A DNA stretch of 64,000 bases from Amycolatopsis alba DSM 44262 (lineage in GTDB: Bacteria; Actinomycetota; Actinomycetes; Mycobacteriales; Pseudonocardiaceae): positions 3,241,665-3,305,664 of the forward strand of contig NZ_KB913032.1 in the NCBI RefSeq assembly GCF_000384215.1, read 5' to 3'. The position numbers and the translations under genes were made by a program. The notes beneath the pieces were generated by a model. The model saw nothing but the letters and a program-made list of their open reading frames with translations, had not been told where the DNA came from and did not search any database. Positions 49,018 through 57,076 of the stretch are shown here, one piece after another (position 1 is the stretch's first letter; every line of letters begins with the position of its first letter).

Positions 49018-49670
49018 TCCGGGTACTGCTGGCGGACGATCACGCGATGTTCCGGTCCGGGATGCGCGCGGTGCTCGACACCCAGGCGGATTTCGCCTGC
49101 GTCGGCGAGGCCGCCGACGGGCGCGAGGCCGTCGCGCAAGCGGCCGCGCTGCGCCCGGACGTCGCCGTACTCGACGTCCGGATGCCCAAATTGGACGGGC
49201 TGGCCGCGACCGAGGCGATCATGTCCGCGCCCGGCAACGACACCCGTGTCCTCGTGCTGACGACGTACGACTCCAACGAGTACGTCTACCGCGCGCTGCG
49301 GGCGGGCGCGAGCGGGTTCCTGTTGAAGAGCCTCGCCCCCGAAGAACTCGTCTCGGCCATGCGAGTGGCCGCGCGCGGCGACGCGCTGATCGACCCGACG
49401 GTGACCCGGCGGCTCGTGTCGACCTTCGCCACCAGCATCGAACCTGCCGCCGCCGAACCGGCGGAACTCGAACGGCTCACCTCACGCGAACGCGAAGTTC
49501 TCCTGCTGGTCGCCGGCGCCTCCAGCAACGCGGAGATCGCGACGCGACTGCATGTCGGCGAAGAGACGGTGAAGACCCACGTTTCCCGGATCCTCGCGAA
49601 GCTCGGATTGCGGGACAGGGTGCACGCCGTGGTCTACGCCTACCGCAACGGTCTCGTCGGCGGCCGGTGA
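49014..49670 (+). CDS. LuxR/NarL-family response regulator
   Basis: 218 residues. Receiver domain with DDH acidic pair, Asp in VAVLDVRMP, and C-terminal LuxR helix-turn-helix (LTSREREVLLLVAGASSNAEIATRL and the KTHVSRILAKLGLRDR recognition part). The start GTG 49014 overlaps the kinase stop TGA. Likely DNA-binding output of the upstream kinase; an adjacent small membrane protein may be among its targets. Confidence 0.94.
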   Translation: MIRVLLADDHAMFRSGMRAVLDTQADFACVGEAADGREAVAQAAALRPDVAVLDVRMPKLDGLAATEAIMSAPGNDTRVLVLTTYDSNEYVYRALRAGASGFLLKSLAPEELVSAMRVAARGDALIDPTVTRRLVSTFATSIEPAAAEPAELERLTSREREVLLLVAGASSNAEIATRLHVGEETVKTHVSRILAKLGLRDRVHAVVYAYRNGLVGGR

Positions 49671-49737
49671 TCGGTTCGCCCGGCCGGGCCGCCGATGCCA
49701 GAATCGCCGCAGGGAACGTCGAGGCCGGGAGCCGGAT

Positions 49738-49944
49738 ATGAAACGCTGGGTGACGCTCACGATCGGGCTGGTCTTCCTGCTGGTGGGCGGCGTCTGGGTG
49801 CTCCAGGGCGCCGGAGTGCTGACAGGCAGCTTCATGACCGGGCAGAAACTGTGGTTCCTGATCGGGCTCGTCGCGTTCCTGGTCGGGGTGGTGCTGGTGG
49901 CGGCCACCGCCCGCCGGGCCCCACGGACACCTACCGACGACTGA
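49738..49944 (+). CDS. Small two-span membrane protein
   Basis: 68 residues with two spans (about 5-24 and 37-58) joined by a short loop (GVLTGSFMTGQKLW). A GGGAG site lies 5 bases before ATG 49738. No family recognised. It follows the response regulator by 67 bp. Confidence 0.7.
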   Translation: MKRWVTLTIGLVFLLVGGVWVLQGAGVLTGSFMTGQKLWFLIGLVAFLVGVVLVAATARRAPRTPTDD

Positions 49945-50023
49945 GGGTCGTGCCCCGAGCGCCACGTTCGAGACGGCGAGCGTCCCGTGCGAGGCGCTGG
50001 AGACATGCGGACCGGGCCGGAGG

Positions 50024-50485
50024 CTAGGCGATCTTGAAGATCGGGTAGCCGGGCGCGATCTCCCGGAGCGTTTCGTCGGAGGCCTTCGCGTCGACACCGT
50101 CGAAGAACACCCCGACCTCGAACTTCCAGCGCTTGAGGTAGGCGCGCAGGATCTCGGGCTTCTCGTCGTCGGCGAGTTCGAGGTAGGTGAACGTCTCGGT
50201 GCGACGGCCGACGGTGAGCTGTCCCTCCCCCGCGGCACGCAGGTTGCGCACCCACTGCGTGACACCGCGCGGCGCGACCAGATAGCGCTCGCCGTCCAGC
50301 TTCAGCAGGTTGACCGGGACCGAGCGCAGCTCGCCGCTCTTGCGACCGCGGATCGAAAGCACCCGGCTGCCCATGATGCTGACGCCGAGCTTCGTCAGTT
50401 TGAGAACGCTCTGGTGGAACGCGTTGGTCGCCTTGGCGGGCTTGATGTAGCGGGTGGCGTTGTAGGTACCGGTGGCGGCGGTCAT
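50024..50485 (-). CDS. Deazaflavin (F420)-dependent nitroreductase-family oxidoreductase
   Basis: 153 residues, Ddn/DUF385 family of split-barrel F420H2-dependent oxidoreductases. Family pattern: LSIRGRKSGELRSVPVNLL near 42-60, DGERYLVAPRG, QWVRNLRAAGEGQL. It would reduce quinones or similar with F420H2. ATG 50485. Divergent from a TetR gene with three inverted repeats between. Confidence 0.9.
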   Translation of the reverse strand: MTAATGTYNATRYIKPAKATNAFHQSVLKLTKLGVSIMGSRVLSIRGRKSGELRSVPVNLLKLDGERYLVAPRGVTQWVRNLRAAGEGQLTVGRRTETFTYLELADDEKPEILRAYLKRWKFEVGVFFDGVDAKASDETLREIAPGYPIFKIA

Positions 50486-50505
50486 CTCGTCTCCTTGAAG
50501 TCCAG

Positions 50506-50604
50506 GAGAGCAGTGCTCTCTGTTAAGAGCAGTGAACACCAGGGCGGTGCATCGTGTCAAGAGCACTGCTCTCATTTAGGTGCGATGCTCTACAGTGAGA
50601 GCAT
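50506..50604. promoter_or_regulatory. Three TetR operator-like inverted repeats
   Basis: GAGAGCAGTGCTCTC (50506-50520) and AGAGCACTGCTCT (50560-50572) are perfect odd-centred palindromes sharing AGAGCA/TGCTCT. A third, ATGCTCT-ACAGTG-AGAGCAT (50585-50604), overlaps the TetR start codon. An extra AGAGCA half-site lies at 50526. Strong candidates for autoregulation. Confidence 0.7.
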
Positions 50605-51292
50605 GGCTGCCACCCAGACCGCGCGTGAACGCGCCCGCGCCGAGCTCACCCGCGAGATCAAGGACGAAGCCCGCCGACAGCTCGCCGAAGTCGGCGCGCT
50701 CGGCCTTTCGCTCCGCGCCGTCGCGCGGGAGCTGGGCATGGTCTCGTCCGCGCTCTACCGGTACTTCTCCAGCCGCGAGGAGCTGCTGACGGCCCTGATC
50801 GTCGACGCCTACAACGCTGTCGGCGAGGCCGCCGAAGCCGCCGACGACCCCGAGAAGGCGTCACTGGAACGGTGGGAGTCGATCTGGCTCGCGGTCCGCG
50901 CCTGGGCGAAGGCGCACCCGCACGAGTACGCGCTGATCTACGGCTCGCCGATCCCCGGCTACCAGGCCCCGCAGGACACCGTGGCGCCCGCCGGACGGGT
51001 GGCGTTCGCGCTGGTCGCGGTCCTGCGCGACGCGAACCTCCGGGTCGAGACCGAGGTCGGCGAAATGCCCGCCGAGCTCCTTCAGCAGCTCGACGCCGTC
51101 ACCGGAATCCTCCAGATCACCCTGGCCCCCGAAACGGCTTCCCGGCTGATCATGGCGTGGACCCAGCTGTTCGGGATGATCAACTTCGAGCTGTTCGGCC
51201 AGTACGTCGGCTCCGTCGACCCGTCGGACGCCTTCTTCGCGCACGGGATCCGTCAGATGGCGGAGTTCACCGGGATCAGGATGACCGGCTGA
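50603..51292 (+). CDS. TetR-family repressor (TetR_C_33-like)
   Basis: 229 residues. Helix-turn-helix at about 15-60 (LAEVGALGLSLRAVARELGMVSSALYRYFSSREELL). The C-terminal domain includes WAKAHPHEYALIYGSPIPGY, a signature of a common actinobacterial TetR group. ATG 50603 lies within the third inverted repeat. It probably represses itself and the divergent F420-type oxidoreductase. The 3' end overlaps the convergent TetR gene by 17 bp. Confidence 0.92.
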   Translation: MAATQTARERARAELTREIKDEARRQLAEVGALGLSLRAVARELGMVSSALYRYFSSREELLTALIVDAYNAVGEAAEAADDPEKASLERWESIWLAVRAWAKAHPHEYALIYGSPIPGYQAPQDTVAPAGRVAFALVAVLRDANLRVETEVGEMPAELLQQLDAVTGILQITLAPETASRLIMAWTQLFGMINFELFGQYVGSVDPSDAFFAHGIRQMAEFTGIRMTG

Positions 51293-51899
51293 GCGCGGTC
51301 CACGACCGCATCAGCAACTGGACGGCGTCCACCACGTCCTCGTCGCCGGTCCCCTCCGGGCTGAGGAAGCGCTGCAGCAGGAGACCGTCCTCGAGCGCGT
51401 GCAGGATCAACGCGAGGAAGGCCGGGTCGGCGGGCGGTTGCGCGCCCCGCGCGGCGAGTTCGGTCCGGACCGAGGTCTCCAGCAGCGCCCTTGTCGACTT
51501 CTCGCCTTCGCCGACGAGCGGCCGCGCCTCGGGATTCCGCAGCGCGTAAAGGGCCAGCTCGGTGCGCAGGGTCAGCCAGCCGTCGAGGTGTTCCGCGCGC
51601 TCGACGTTCCAGCCGCGCAGTCTGTCCATCATCTCGGCGAACGAGCCGACACCCTCGCCCAGCGCGGTGACCTCCTCGGCCTCACGCTGGGTCCGGCGGC
51701 GCAGCAGTTCGACGACCAGTTCGTGTTTGCCGTCGAAGTTGCCGTAGAAGGCGCCGCGCGTGAAGCCCGCCCGTTCGGCGATCTGCTCGACGGACGTGCC
51801 GTTGACCCCTCGTTCGGAGAACAGCTCGGCGGCCGCCGCGAGCAAGCGCTGCCTGGTCTGCTCGCGGCTTTCTTCCCGCGTCAAGCGTTTCGCCGTCAC
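51276..51899 (-). CDS. TetR-family repressor
   Basis: 207 residues. HTH at about 14-60 (QRLLAAAAELFSERGVNGTSVEQIAERAGFTRGAFYGNFDGKHEL). The C-terminal domain is of the common AcrR type (about 80-200). GTG 51899. A small membrane-protein gene ends 9 bp upstream on the same strand, so the two form a unit; the regulated gene could be that protein or the 3-hydroxyacyl-CoA dehydrogenase. Confidence 0.9.
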   Translation of the reverse strand: MTAKRLTREESREQTRQRLLAAAAELFSERGVNGTSVEQIAERAGFTRGAFYGNFDGKHELVVELLRRRTQREAEEVTALGEGVGSFAEMMDRLRGWNVERAEHLDGWLTLRTELALYALRNPEARPLVGEGEKSTRALLETSVRTELAARGAQPPADPAFLALILHALEDGLLLQRFLSPEGTGDEDVVDAVQLLMRSWTALSRSS

Positions 51900-51908
51900 A
51901 CGTCGATC

Positions 51909-52103
51909 CTAGAGTTCGCGGCTTTCCTTACGGCCGGTCATCCACACCCCGCCCGCGAGGACGGCGACGGCGACCACCACGGCCAGCGCGGTGAGCGGCC
52001 ACAACGCCTGGCTGGCGAGGAACGCGGCGACGGCGCCGAAGAGGACGGCGACGAGGAGCAACGGCGTGGTCCGGACGGCTGCGGCGGCGGGGACGGTGGC
52101 CAT
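51909..52103 (-). CDS. Small membrane protein
   Basis: 64 residues, two hydrophobic segments (about 13-32 and 34-56), C-terminus TGRKESREL. No family recognised. Located 9 bp upstream of the TetR gene on the same strand and divergent, by 170 bp, from the dehydrogenase gene. Confidence 0.6.
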   Translation of the reverse strand: MATVPAAAAVRTTPLLLVAVLFGAVAAFLASQALWPLTALAVVVAVAVLAGGVWMTGRKESREL

Positions 52104-52273
52104 GGGAGGTTTCCCTTCGGGGGTGGTGCGCGGAACACTCGGTTTTCGCGGATGGGACCGCGACGGCTCGGTGGCCTTACGCCGGGCGGGGCACGGATCA
52201 CCCTTCCGGGCGAGATATCGGCGTGGCGGCTAGCGTCACGCCGGGGACGACATCGAGGGAAAGGCGGCTCGCG

Positions 52274-53797
52274 GTGGAGAAGTGGGCGAAGCAGGTCGGC
52301 AGGATCCGGGTGATCGGAACCGGGGTGATGGGCCGGGGCATCGTCCAGCTCGCCGTGACGGCTGGGCTCGAGGTCGAGCTCGCCGACGCCCGGCCCGAGG
52401 CGGTCGGCGAGGCCATCGACCACGTCAGCGCGATGCTCGGCAAGCTCGCTTCGAAGGGCAAGATCACCGAAGAAGCCGCCGAGTCCGCGAAAGGGAGGCT
52501 GATCGCCGCCGACGGCCCGCTGGCCCCTGCCGACGGCGTCGACCTCGTCGTCGAAGCGGTCCGCGAGGATCTGGAGATCAAACGCGCGCTGTTCGCCGAA
52601 CTGGAACGCGTCTGCGGCTCGGACACCGTGTTCGCCACCAACACCAGTTCGCTGTCGGTCACCGAGATCGGGGCCGCGCTGACCGATCCCGGCAGGCTGC
52701 TCGGGCTCCACTTCTTCAATCCGGTCCCGCTGATGCGGCTGGTCGAGATCGTGCCCGGCGCACGGACCGCCGCTTGGCTGCCGCCCGCCGTGACCGAACT
52801 CGTCCGCGGCTGGGGACACGAACCCGTACTCGCCCGCGACGCCCCCGGTTTCCTGGTCAACCACGCCGGACGGGGGCTGGGCACCGAGGCGCTGCAGATC
52901 CTCGCCGAAGGGATCGCGACCCCGGCCGAGGTGGACCGCGTCGCGCGTGACGTGCTCGGCCTGAAACTCGGCCCGTTCGAACTGCTCGACCTCACCGGTC
53001 TCGACGTCTCGCACGCGGTACTGGAAAGCATCTGGAGCGGTTTCCACGGCGAACCGCGGCTGCGGCCGTCGTGGCTGACGCGTCCCCGCGTCGCCGCCGG
53101 GCTGTTCGGGCGCAAGAACGGCGAGGGCTTCTACCGTTATGTCGACGGGCAACAGCAGGTGGAGCCGGAACCGGCCGCGCCGGAAGCCCCGAACACCCCG
53201 GTGTGGGTCGACGACGAACGTCTCGGCACGCTGCTCTCGGCGGCGGGAATCCAGGTCGTGCACTCCGCCTACCCGGACACGGTCCTGATCGTCAGCCCGA
53301 CCGGAGCGTCCACTGTGGACACCGCGCTCGCCGCGGGCTTCCCGGTGGAACGGGTCGTCGGGGTCGATCCGCTCGGCGGCTACCGGAAACGCCTGACGCT
53401 TTCGGTGCACCCCGCGCTCGACCCGGCCGCCGGCCGCATCGCCTGGGGCGCGCTCGCCGCGACCGGGCTGCCGGTGACCGTGGTCCGCGACGGCCCGGCG
53501 CCGATCGCGCAGCGGCTGCTGGCGTCGATCGTCAACACCGCCTGCTTCATCGCCGGGCAGCGGCTCGCGACCCCGGAGGACATCGACACCGCCGTCCGGC
53601 TCGGCCTCGGCTACCCGCGCGGACCGCTGGCGTGGGGCGAAGAAGCGGGTGCGGACCTCGTGCTGCAGGTCCTGCGGGGGCTCGTCGCGAGCACCGGGGA
53701 CCAGCGCTACCGCCCGAGCGGCTGGCTCACCGAACGGGTCGCGCTCGGGCTGCCGCTCACTTCGGCGGGCACCTCACCGGCGGATCTGCTCGGCTGA
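52274..53797 (+). CDS. 3-hydroxyacyl-CoA dehydrogenase
   Basis: 507 residues. NAD-binding domain begins RIRVIGTGVMGRGIVQLAV (GxGxxG). TNTSSLSVTEI and LLGLHFFNPVPLMRLVEI contain the catalytic Ser/His region, and two 3HCDH C-terminal domains follow (about 190-290 and 390-490). Single-function dehydrogenase of the PaaH type, for beta-oxidation or phenylacetate-type degradation; no hydratase is fused. GTG 52274 is chosen over GTG 52223 for its AGGCGG site. Confidence 0.92.
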   Translation: MEKWAKQVGRIRVIGTGVMGRGIVQLAVTAGLEVELADARPEAVGEAIDHVSAMLGKLASKGKITEEAAESAKGRLIAADGPLAPADGVDLVVEAVREDLEIKRALFAELERVCGSDTVFATNTSSLSVTEIGAALTDPGRLLGLHFFNPVPLMRLVEIVPGARTAAWLPPAVTELVRGWGHEPVLARDAPGFLVNHAGRGLGTEALQILAEGIATPAEVDRVARDVLGLKLGPFELLDLTGLDVSHAVLESIWSGFHGEPRLRPSWLTRPRVAAGLFGRKNGEGFYRYVDGQQQVEPEPAAPEAPNTPVWVDDERLGTLLSAAGIQVVHSAYPDTVLIVSPTGASTVDTALAAGFPVERVVGVDPLGGYRKRLTLSVHPALDPAAGRIAWGALAATGLPVTVVRDGPAPIAQRLLASIVNTACFIAGQRLATPEDIDTAVRLGLGYPRGPLAWGEEAGADLVLQVLRGLVASTGDQRYRPSGWLTERVALGLPLTSAGTSPADLLG

Positions 53798-53821
53798 GCA
53801 GCGCGAAGGAGGCCTTCACGG

Positions 53822-54164
53822 CAATGCGAGCCAGTGAACACCGGGGACGCTCTCGGGCTCTGTGACCGAAGCACGTCGCGAAAGCCACTTTCGCGACGTC
53901 TGATGTCCCGAAAGTGGCTTTCGCGACACCGGTCACGGGCGAGCCCGGCAGAAGTCCGTGAAGGCCCCCTTGAGGGACCAGCAGGCTGTTGCGAAAGCCA
54001 CTTTCGCAACCCTCAACGTTGCGAAAGTGGCTTTCGCAACGCGCGTCAGGGCCCGCATGATCGCCGGAAGAGCGGCTGGTACTCAGTCCTCGCCTTACCT
54101 CACGGCAAAGGCCGTGAAGGCCCCCTTCCCTACCCTCAAGGTAGCGAAGGAGGCCTTCACGGAC
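53822..54164. repeat. 342-bp duplicated spacer, copy 2 (inverted)
   Basis: Inverted copy of 17086-17427. It begins with GGCAATGCGAGCCAGTGA, which reads GNASQ-stop, the C-terminus of the peroxiredoxin gene at 17.4 kb, although no such gene is here. It then carries two family-A palindromes (53876-53930 and 53990-54040) and a family-B hairpin (54113-54164) in mirrored order. The 374-bp gap between the dehydrogenase and sugar-dehydrogenase stops is almost wholly this repeat. Confidence 0.9.
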
Positions 54165-54171
54165 TTACCGC

Positions 54172-56991
54172 TTACCAGGGACGGTCGGTCACCGCGCCGT
54201 TGGCGGCGTTCCAGAACACGTACCCGCCCTGGAAGTTGTTCTGCCGCCCACCGGTGACGCCGATTTCGTCGGTGGTCGGGTACTTCAGGTACGACCGCTC
54301 CCAGCCGAGCGCGGCCCAGCGCTTGCGGATCTCGCCCCACACACCGTGCGAGTCGGTCGCCATCGACCAGTAGATGGAACCGCCCTTGGTGAAGTGGGTG
54401 TACCGGCCGACACCGTCCGGCGTCGCCGCTTCGTCCATGGTCGGGTACCCCATGGGCCCGGATTCCCAGCCGAGCGCTTCCCACCGGGCGCGGATCCGCC
54501 CGTAGATCGCCCGCGCGTCCGTCTCGACGGTGTAGTAGATCGAGGCGGCGTTGCTGAAGTGGTTGTAGCGGCCGATCCCGTCCGGCGTGCCCGCCTCGTC
54601 GGTGCTCGGGTAGCCCAGCGGCCCCCGCTCCCAGTCGAGCGATGCCCACTTCTGCCGGATCCTGCCGTAGACCGGGTGCGCCCCGGTGTTCACGGTGTAG
54701 TAGATCGACGTCTGGAGGACGCCGGGCCAGACCGGGAAGTGGTTGTACCGGCCGACACCGTCCGGAGTGGACTGTTCGTCGGTCGCGGGCGGGCCGAACT
54801 TCACGTGCCCACCGGCGGCGAGGTACTTCTTGAGGATCTCGCCCTCGATCTGCTTGACGCCCGTTTCCTTCGACCAGTACAGCCGTCCGCGCTCGTAGGC
54901 GCGGAAGCGGACCGTGCCGTCGACGGCTTCGGGGGCCGTCGGCGCGCCGAGTCGTTGCGCCAGCGCGGGTTCGTCGCGGTAGCGCTTGTCGATCGGGGTG
55001 ATGTAGTTCGCCGTGATCGTCTGGTCGGCAGCGCCCATGGTGATGTTCGTCAGCCGCCCGGTGGCCCCGTTGGACCAGCCGGTGAAGGTCGACGAACCGT
55101 CCGAAGCGACCTCGGCCGCCTGGATCTCCACGGTCGCGCCTTCGACCACCATCGCCGAAGCGGCCCCGCCTTCCGGCGTGATGCCGAGCGCCGCGGCGAC
55201 GTTGCTGGTCAGCGTGAGCCGGTGTTCCTTCGGCTTCGCGACGTAGGTCTTCGAGACCTTGACGCCGGCGCTGTCGGTCGCCGACGCGGTGAACTCCAGG
55301 TTGGAGTCCGTGTGGTCGGTGAACGGCATGGTGAATTCGGGACCGGTGGCACCCTGGTCCGGATGCGCGTGGCAGACCGCGTTCTCCGGGCAGTGCCGGA
55401 CCAGTGTGCTCCAGGTGACCGGGAGGTCGCCGTCCTCGGCGTCGGTGATGGTCGCGCCGACCTTGACCTGCTCGCCGACCGCGAACAAGTGCTCACCGGG
55501 GTCGGTCATGGTCAGTTTCGGCGAGTGGTTCCCCGGCGCCACGGCGATTTCCGCGCTCCCGACGGCCTGCAGACCGTCCTTCACCGTCAGCTTCGCGGTG
55601 AACTTCTCCAGGCCCGCCGCGTAGGTGTGGCTGACCTTCGCCCCGGTGCCGGTGGTGCCGTCGCCGAAGTCCCACTCGTAGGTCAGCTGATCGCCGTCGA
55701 AGTCGTAAGAACCGCTGCCGTCGAAGGAGACCGTGCGGGTTTCGGGGTCCGTCTCGGACGTGCCCACCGCGACCGGCGCCTTGTTCCCGGTGGTGTAGCT
55801 GAGCCTTCGCAGCTTGCCGCTGTAGATGTCGGCGTAGACGATGTCGCCGTTGGCCGCGGCCAGGAACTTGACCGGACCGCCGATGCCGGTGAACTTCGGC
55901 GGCGTCTCCTGCGGGCGGACGACCCGGCCCTGCGTGTCGTACTTGGCCGTCCACAGCTTTTCGGTGGCGTAGTCGCCGAAGAAGTACGCGCCCCGGTATT
56001 CCTCCGGGTACGACTCTCCATTGTAGACAATACCGGCGGTGATGCTGTTGCCGTTGTCGATGCCCGTGCCGTGGCGGACAGCCAGCATCGGCGGGGTGTT
56101 CACCGCCGATGCGCACGCCGCCATCGCGGAGAAGCCGTCGGCGGGCTGGTTGCCCTCGAAGCACGGCCAGCCGTGGTCCGCACCCTTCTGGACGAAGTTG
56201 ATCTCTTCCCAGGTGCCCCAGCCGACGTCGCCGACCACCGGCAGACCGGTGCTGGCGTCGAGGCTGAACCGGAACGGGCTGCGGAAGCCGCTCGCGAAGA
56301 CCTTGGAGCGCAACGAGTTCGGGGTCGCCGCGGTGTAGTAGGGGTTGTCCGGCAGGCCGGCGCCGTCCGCGGTGACGTGGAAGATCTTGCCGTAGATCTT
56401 GTCGAGGTCACGCACATTGAGGGCGAACGGGTCGGCCTGTCCCTGGAAGCGGGAGCTGTCGCCGGTCGAAACCCACACCGTGCCGTCGGGGGCGGCCACG
56501 ACGCCGGTGATGCCGTGGATGTCGGTGTTCGCGGGCCCCTCGACCAGCACCTTCTCCGCGGTCAGCCCGGTCGGCTGGGCAGTGCCGGACACCGTCCAGC
56601 GCGAAGCCCGCAGCGAGATGCCACCGGGGACGTCGATCGCGCGAGCCGTGTAGATCACGCGGGAGGTGGCGTAGTCGGGCGCGATCGCGATCCCGACCAG
56701 CCCCAGGTCACCGGTGCTGCGCACGGGCAGGGTGGCGATCTTCTGCGCCTGGCCGGTGGTGGACACCCAGCTGACATTGCCCTGCTTCCCGGTGGTCAGC
56801 ATCGAGCCGTCGGGCAGGTAGGCGAAGTCGGTCAGGTCGAGCGGGTCCTGTCCGCTCGGCTGATCACGCAGGACGAAGCCGGGCGGCAGGACGGGCGCCG
56901 CGGACGCCACTGTGGACGTCAACGGCACCAGCAAGGTCACTATCAGCAGCGTCACGAGGGCGTGACAGAGCGCACGGAATCTCGAAGGCAC
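54172..56991 (-). CDS. Secreted PQQ-type sugar dehydrogenase with PKD and LGFP repeats
   Basis: 939 residues. Signal peptide (1-31, ending ASAAP). Glucose/sorbosone-dehydrogenase-type beta-propeller at about 35-390 (FAYLPDGSMLTTGKQG; HGITGVVAAPDGTVWVSTGD; GFRSPFRFSLD). PKD domain (about 400-490: YEWDFGDGTTGTG), a second Ig-like domain with HCPENAVCHAHP, and five LGFP repeats from about 690 (LGAPTAPE, FGPPATDE, LGYPSTDE, MGYPTMDE, LKYPTTDE). LGFP repeats bind envelopes in related actinobacteria. Cofactor and substrate are inferred from the family. Paralogue of the next gene. Confidence 0.88.
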   Translation of the reverse strand: MPSRFRALCHALVTLLIVTLLVPLTSTVASAAPVLPPGFVLRDQPSGQDPLDLTDFAYLPDGSMLTTGKQGNVSWVSTTGQAQKIATLPVRSTGDLGLVGIAIAPDYATSRVIYTARAIDVPGGISLRASRWTVSGTAQPTGLTAEKVLVEGPANTDIHGITGVVAAPDGTVWVSTGDSSRFQGQADPFALNVRDLDKIYGKIFHVTADGAGLPDNPYYTAATPNSLRSKVFASGFRSPFRFSLDASTGLPVVGDVGWGTWEEINFVQKGADHGWPCFEGNQPADGFSAMAACASAVNTPPMLAVRHGTGIDNGNSITAGIVYNGESYPEEYRGAYFFGDYATEKLWTAKYDTQGRVVRPQETPPKFTGIGGPVKFLAAANGDIVYADIYSGKLRRLSYTTGNKAPVAVGTSETDPETRTVSFDGSGSYDFDGDQLTYEWDFGDGTTGTGAKVSHTYAAGLEKFTAKLTVKDGLQAVGSAEIAVAPGNHSPKLTMTDPGEHLFAVGEQVKVGATITDAEDGDLPVTWSTLVRHCPENAVCHAHPDQGATGPEFTMPFTDHTDSNLEFTASATDSAGVKVSKTYVAKPKEHRLTLTSNVAAALGITPEGGAASAMVVEGATVEIQAAEVASDGSSTFTGWSNGATGRLTNITMGAADQTITANYITPIDKRYRDEPALAQRLGAPTAPEAVDGTVRFRAYERGRLYWSKETGVKQIEGEILKKYLAAGGHVKFGPPATDEQSTPDGVGRYNHFPVWPGVLQTSIYYTVNTGAHPVYGRIRQKWASLDWERGPLGYPSTDEAGTPDGIGRYNHFSNAASIYYTVETDARAIYGRIRARWEALGWESGPMGYPTMDEAATPDGVGRYTHFTKGGSIYWSMATDSHGVWGEIRKRWAALGWERSYLKYPTTDEIGVTGGRQNNFQGGYVFWNAANGAVTDRPW

Positions 56992-57076
56992 GTAAGCCCC
57001 TTTCCCCAGTCGAACGTCTCATCGACAGGGTCAAGCTGGGCATTTCACACTTTCGAGTGCCTTTATCGAACTGTGA

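Noticed and set aside
53822..54164. Insertion sequence or MITE with terminal repeats
   Set aside because: No transposase, no clear target-site duplication, and the block includes a fragment of a neighbouring gene tail; better described as a duplicated spacer.
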